Assembly: GCA_041685915.1 (NCBI GenBank)
Contig: JAWLEV010000108.1
Location: 1-7,335 of the forward strand
Source of the DNA: JAWLEV01 sp041685915
Lineage (GTDB): Bacteria > Chloroflexota > Anaerolineae > UBA1429
Direction: 5' to 3'
Length of the DNA stretch: 7,335 bases
Position numbers and translations under genes: made by a program. Below the pieces are notes generated by a model. That model saw only the letters and a program-made list of their open reading frames with translations, made no database searches and was not told the origin of the DNA. Shown one piece after another: positions 5,440-7,335 of the stretch (position 1 is the stretch's first letter; each line of letters opens with the position of its first letter).

Positions 5440-5565
5440 GAACAATTGAATAGACCATCATCGTACTCTCGTCGCACACCTGCCGCTATCGGGGAGAGTG
5501 ATGTGAGAACTAGCAGCCGACCTTTCTTGGAAAAGGCTTCCGAGGGAAGGTCGGCTGTTTTCATT
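5440..5565 (+). ncRNA. Candidate attenuated 5' leader or small RNA
   Basis: The predicted transcript from about 5440 to the terminator near 5565 is some 125 nt long and has no credible open frame. It contains a stem-loop with ACTCTC (5465-5470) pairing GAGAGT (5494-5499), extended after a 5-nt bulge by CATC (5456-5459) with GATG (5500-5503). A small CCG-CTAT-CGG hairpin (5483-5492) sits inside it. A terminator follows. I looked for T-box (GGNACCGCG), SAM, TPP, cobalamin, fluoride, guanidine and glycine riboswitch cores and recognised none. I also saw no clear sequence upstream that could pair with the 5' arm of the terminator as an anti-terminator, which slightly favours an independent small RNA. 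Confidence 0.5.
5515..5565 (+). terminator. Strong intrinsic terminator in the radical SAM leader
   Basis: AGCCGACCTT (5515-5524) pairs perfectly with AAGGTCGGCT (5547-5556). The stem continues inward with wobble pairs and GGAA/TTCC (5529-5532 with 5538-5541) around a 5-nt loop, and is followed by GTTTTCATTTT. It ends about 75 nt before the start of the radical SAM gene and lies downstream of the only visible promoter, so it must be passed for the operon to be expressed from that promoter. Confidence 0.85.
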
Positions 5566-5577
5566 TTGGGCGTCCCG

Positions 5578-5617
5578 GCAGGGCGTCGGTTACGGGGATG
5601 GCTTTACGAGGCCCTGC
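5578..5617 (+). other. Hairpin between terminator and Shine-Dalgarno
   Basis: GCAGGGC (5578-5584) and GCCCTGC (5611-5617) form a perfect 7-bp stem around 26 nt, ending about 11 nt before the Shine-Dalgarno GGAGGAGGTGA (5628-5638). It could present or occlude the ribosome site depending on what folds upstream. Confidence 0.4.
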
Positions 5618-5640
5618 GGTGAATGGTGGAGGAGGTGACC

Positions 5641-6756
5641 ATGCGCATCACGCTGAGTTTGACCCATCGCTGCAATATGGCCTGTGAATACTGCTATGGG
5701 GGCAAGCCCTTTGACCGGGATATGTCCCTGGCCACGGCAAAAAAGATCGTCGATTGGGCCCAAGAGATCACCCCGCCAGGGCGGATCATAGAGTACTATT
5801 TCTTTGGCGGCGAGCCCCTCCTCTGTTTCGAGCGTATGAAGGAGATCGTGGATTATATTCGCGAGAGGGAAGGGGATAAGGTGGCGCATCCCACCCGCCT
5901 CAGCATCACCACCAACGGCACCCTCCTCACCCAGCCCATCCTCGATTTCCTCGAGGCGGAGGACATCGATCTCTGTGTGAGCCTGGACGGTCCCGCCCAC
6001 GTCCACGACTTGAAACGCCGCTATCGGGACGGCCGCGGAAGTTTCGATCAGGCGGCGGGTAACCTCGAGCGGGCCGTCGACCAACTCGACCGCGTGCAGG
6101 CCAACGCCGTCTTTGGGCCGGAGACGGTGGACAGCCTCCCCGAAAGTGTGGCCTTTATCGCCGACCTCGGCGTCTCTGCCGTCCATCTGAACGCTGACAT
6201 CTGCGCCTCGTGGACGCCGGACGCCTACGCCGGTCTGGAAAAGGCCTATGAACAGATTGCGGACTATTACATCGACAGTTACCGGAGCGGACGCGAGTTG
6301 GCCGTGAACCTGATCGATAGCAAGAGCATCATCTTTATGAAGGGGGGCTATGCGTCCCAGGACAAGTGCGGCATGGGAGAGACCGAATGGGGATTCGCGC
6401 CGAGCGGCAACATCTATCCCTGTGAGCGGTTCATCGGCGAGGATGAGGACTCTTTTTTGTGTCTGGGCAACATCCACACGGGGCTGGACACCGCCCGCCG
6501 CGATGCGCTTCTTGCCTATCGGGGCAATCACAACGAGGCATGTGGACGCTGCAGCCTGGAGGGATACTGTATGACCTGGTGTGGATGTACCAATTTCTAT
6601 ATGACGGGCCGCACGGACCTGGCGGGTCCCATGTTGTGTGCGAGCGAGAAAGCACTGCTGCAAGCAGCGGGGCACGTTTTCAGCGCCCTGCATGATAACG
6701 AGTTGTTCGTGGATCACCTGATGGCGTATGTGCGTGAGGGGCGTCAGTACCGGTAA
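5641..6756 (+). CDS. Radical SAM/SPASM domain enzyme (peptide or protein maturase-like)
   Basis: This encodes a 371-residue radical SAM enzyme. Start 5641 has a near-perfect AGGAGGTGA (5630-5638). The upstream in-frame ATG at 5623 has no such site. Cys11-x3-Cys15-x2-Cys18 (CNMACEYC) binds the SAM-cleaving 4Fe-4S cluster. GGEP (56-59) and TTNGT (90-94) and SLDGP (114-118) are the usual core strands. The C-terminus is a full SPASM domain: Cys243-x12-Gly256-x4-Cys261, then Cys301-x2-Cys304-x5-Cys310-x3-Cys314, plus Cys316 and Cys333, enough for two auxiliary clusters. SPASM enzymes include sulfatase maturases and RiPP-modifying enzymes that form thioether, C-C or epimerised products. The substrate class cannot be read from these motifs. 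No N-terminal RRE (PqqD-like) domain is present. It forms a tight operon with the 139-residue gene downstream (14-nt gap), the obvious candidate substrate or partner. Expression probably depends on reading through the leader terminator. Confidence 0.95.
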   Translation: MRITLSLTHRCNMACEYCYGGKPFDRDMSLATAKKIVDWAQEITPPGRIIEYYFFGGEPLLCFERMKEIVDYIREREGDKVAHPTRLSITTNGTLLTQPILDFLEAEDIDLCVSLDGPAHVHDLKRRYRDGRGSFDQAAGNLERAVDQLDRVQANAVFGPETVDSLPESVAFIADLGVSAVHLNADICASWTPDAYAGLEKAYEQIADYYIDSYRSGRELAVNLIDSKSIIFMKGGYASQDKCGMGETEWGFAPSGNIYPCERFIGEDEDSFLCLGNIHTGLDTARRDALLAYRGNHNEACGRCSLEGYCMTWCGCTNFYMTGRTDLAGPMLCASEKALLQAAGHVFSALHDNELFVDHLMAYVREGRQYR

Positions 6757-6770
6757 AAAGGAGAGGGATC

Positions 6771-7190
6771 ATGGATAAGCAGATCACGTTCAGGACGGAA
6801 ATAGAGTTCAAGGGTTCGATGAAAGAGTTCCAGGAGGTGGCGGCCAGGCTCGTCGAGCTTCCCATTCGTGTCCGGGTGGAGTGGCCCCCCGGGCATCTGG
6901 CCGGATGCTGGCCCATCGGCCCCGAGGAACTGCTCGGTCGAAGGGCTTTGGAGGCCATCGCCGAGGAGGCGCCGCGAATAAAGATCATCGAAGGCATCAA
7001 CGGGGGAATACGTGATCCTCATCTTCACTTGAGAGAGGAGATGGTGTTCCTCAGCCGTGAAAAGTTCAAGGATCTCGTTGGGAATGCCGCCATGGAGGTG
7101 GCGGGCAAGATTGCAGAAAGGGCCGAGTACGCGGAGAGCATCGGCGTCCTCCGCGACCTGGTCGAGATGGAGCACAAGATGCAGCCCTGA
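6771..7190 (+). CDS. Small protein of unknown family, operon partner of the radical SAM enzyme
   Basis: This encodes a 139-residue soluble protein that I do not recognise. AAAGGAGAGG directly precedes the ATG, and the gap to the upstream stop is 14 nt, so it is surely co-transcribed. The N-terminal part (about 1-38) alternates ITFRTEIEF, a charged helix (KEFQEVAARLVELP) and IRVRVEWPP. The middle has GCWPIGPEELLG (45-56), with the only cysteine (Cys46), a helix, then IKIIEGINGGIRDPHLHL (70-87). The C-terminal part (88-139) is mainly charged helices, EEMVFLSREKFKDLVGNAA and an EVAGKIAERAEYAESIG stretch. The RDPHLHL segment with two histidines one apart could bind metal or be a modification site. 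The protein lacks the short size, Cys/Ser/Thr-rich core and clear cleavage junction of most RiPP precursors, though a GG precedes IRDPHLHL. It could be a substrate, a leader-binding partner, or an effector whose residues the enzyme modifies. Confidence 0.85.
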   Translation: MDKQITFRTEIEFKGSMKEFQEVAARLVELPIRVRVEWPPGHLAGCWPIGPEELLGRRALEAIAEEAPRIKIIEGINGGIRDPHLHLREEMVFLSREKFKDLVGNAAMEVAGKIAERAEYAESIGVLRDLVEMEHKMQP

Positions 7191-7335
7191 GATTTGCTCG
7201 GAGATATTCGCACGGGTTGCCAAGGTGAGATCGTCGGTCCGACGCCCCTCGGCTCCCCTTGGTCCCTTGCGAAGGGAAAGCATCAGGATCCATGCGAACG
7301 GCCTCGATTGTGTAGTGTTTGTGTCCCCTGCTTGC
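7191..7335. other. 3' flank with hairpins, no gene seen
   Basis: CCAAGG (7220-7225) pairs with CCTTGG (7257-7262), enclosing CGTCG/CGACG (7232-7236 with 7240-7244). A further TCCCTT/AAGGGA stem (7263-7268 with 7272-7277, loop GCG) follows at once. There is no T-run after either, so termination of the operon here is only suggested. The window ends without another start codon that I would trust. Confidence 0.4.

Noticed and set aside
5440..5565. T-box leader
   Set aside because: The conserved T-box core (GGNACCGCG) and specifier-loop architecture are absent, and the downstream gene is not an aminoacyl-tRNA or amino-acid gene.
5590..6717. Minus-strand open frame (375 codons) opposite the radical SAM gene
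   Set aside because: The plus strand encodes an unmistakable radical SAM/SPASM enzyme with a strong ribosome site. The antisense frame has no motif and no ribosome site.
6744..7283. Minus-strand open frame (179 codons) opposite the 139-residue gene
   Set aside because: The plus-strand gene has a clear Shine-Dalgarno and operon context. The antisense frame has neither and ends inside the upstream gene.

Overview
The window is mostly GC-rich bacterial DNA with seven protein genes I trust, all on the + strand, separated by unusually large and structured intergenic spaces. The gene set is a DUF3267-type membrane protease-like protein, a DUF4258/YgiT-like pair, a cytoplasmic Kelch propeller, and a radical SAM/SPASM enzyme with a small partner. 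Together with sigma-70-like promoters and strong Shine-Dalgarno sites, it fits an environmental GC-rich bacterium. Chloroflexota is my guess, at low confidence. There is no rRNA, tRNA, transposase, integrase or CRISPR array.

Layout. 1-1200: a promoter, a leader, and a polytopic membrane protein of unknown family built from an internal duplication. 1201-2230: an intrinsic-terminator-like hairpin, then a conserved-hypothetical lipoprotein. 2231-2733: no convincing intact gene, but a relic resembling the C-terminus of a DNA methylase/restriction enzyme, a strong imperfect palindrome, and a terminator that faces the minus strand. 2734-3378: a DUF3267-like membrane protein whose zinc motif reads HEFH, one residue short of HExxH. 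3384-3953: an AT-richer two-gene toxin-antitoxin-like cassette (DUF4258 plus a YgiT-like protein without its zinc-finger cysteines), with a near-consensus promoter that predicts a leaderless message. 4005-5084: a promoter and a six-bladed Kelch protein.

5085-5640 has no convincing gene but is the most structured part of the window. A cluster of about eight short hairpins covers 5181-5345. It is followed by an excellent sigma-70 promoter (TTGACT-17-TACAAT), a stem-loop, a very strong intrinsic terminator, a third hairpin, and then the Shine-Dalgarno of the radical SAM gene. This is either an attenuated 5' leader or a separate small RNA.

5641-7190 is a two-gene operon: a radical SAM/SPASM enzyme with a complete set of predicted cluster-binding cysteines, then, 14 nt later, a 139-residue protein with an INGGIRDPHLHL motif. 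I cannot assign the small protein to a family. It may be the enzyme's substrate, a RiPP-like precursor or a partner. This leader-controlled operon is the best candidate here for an undescribed system.
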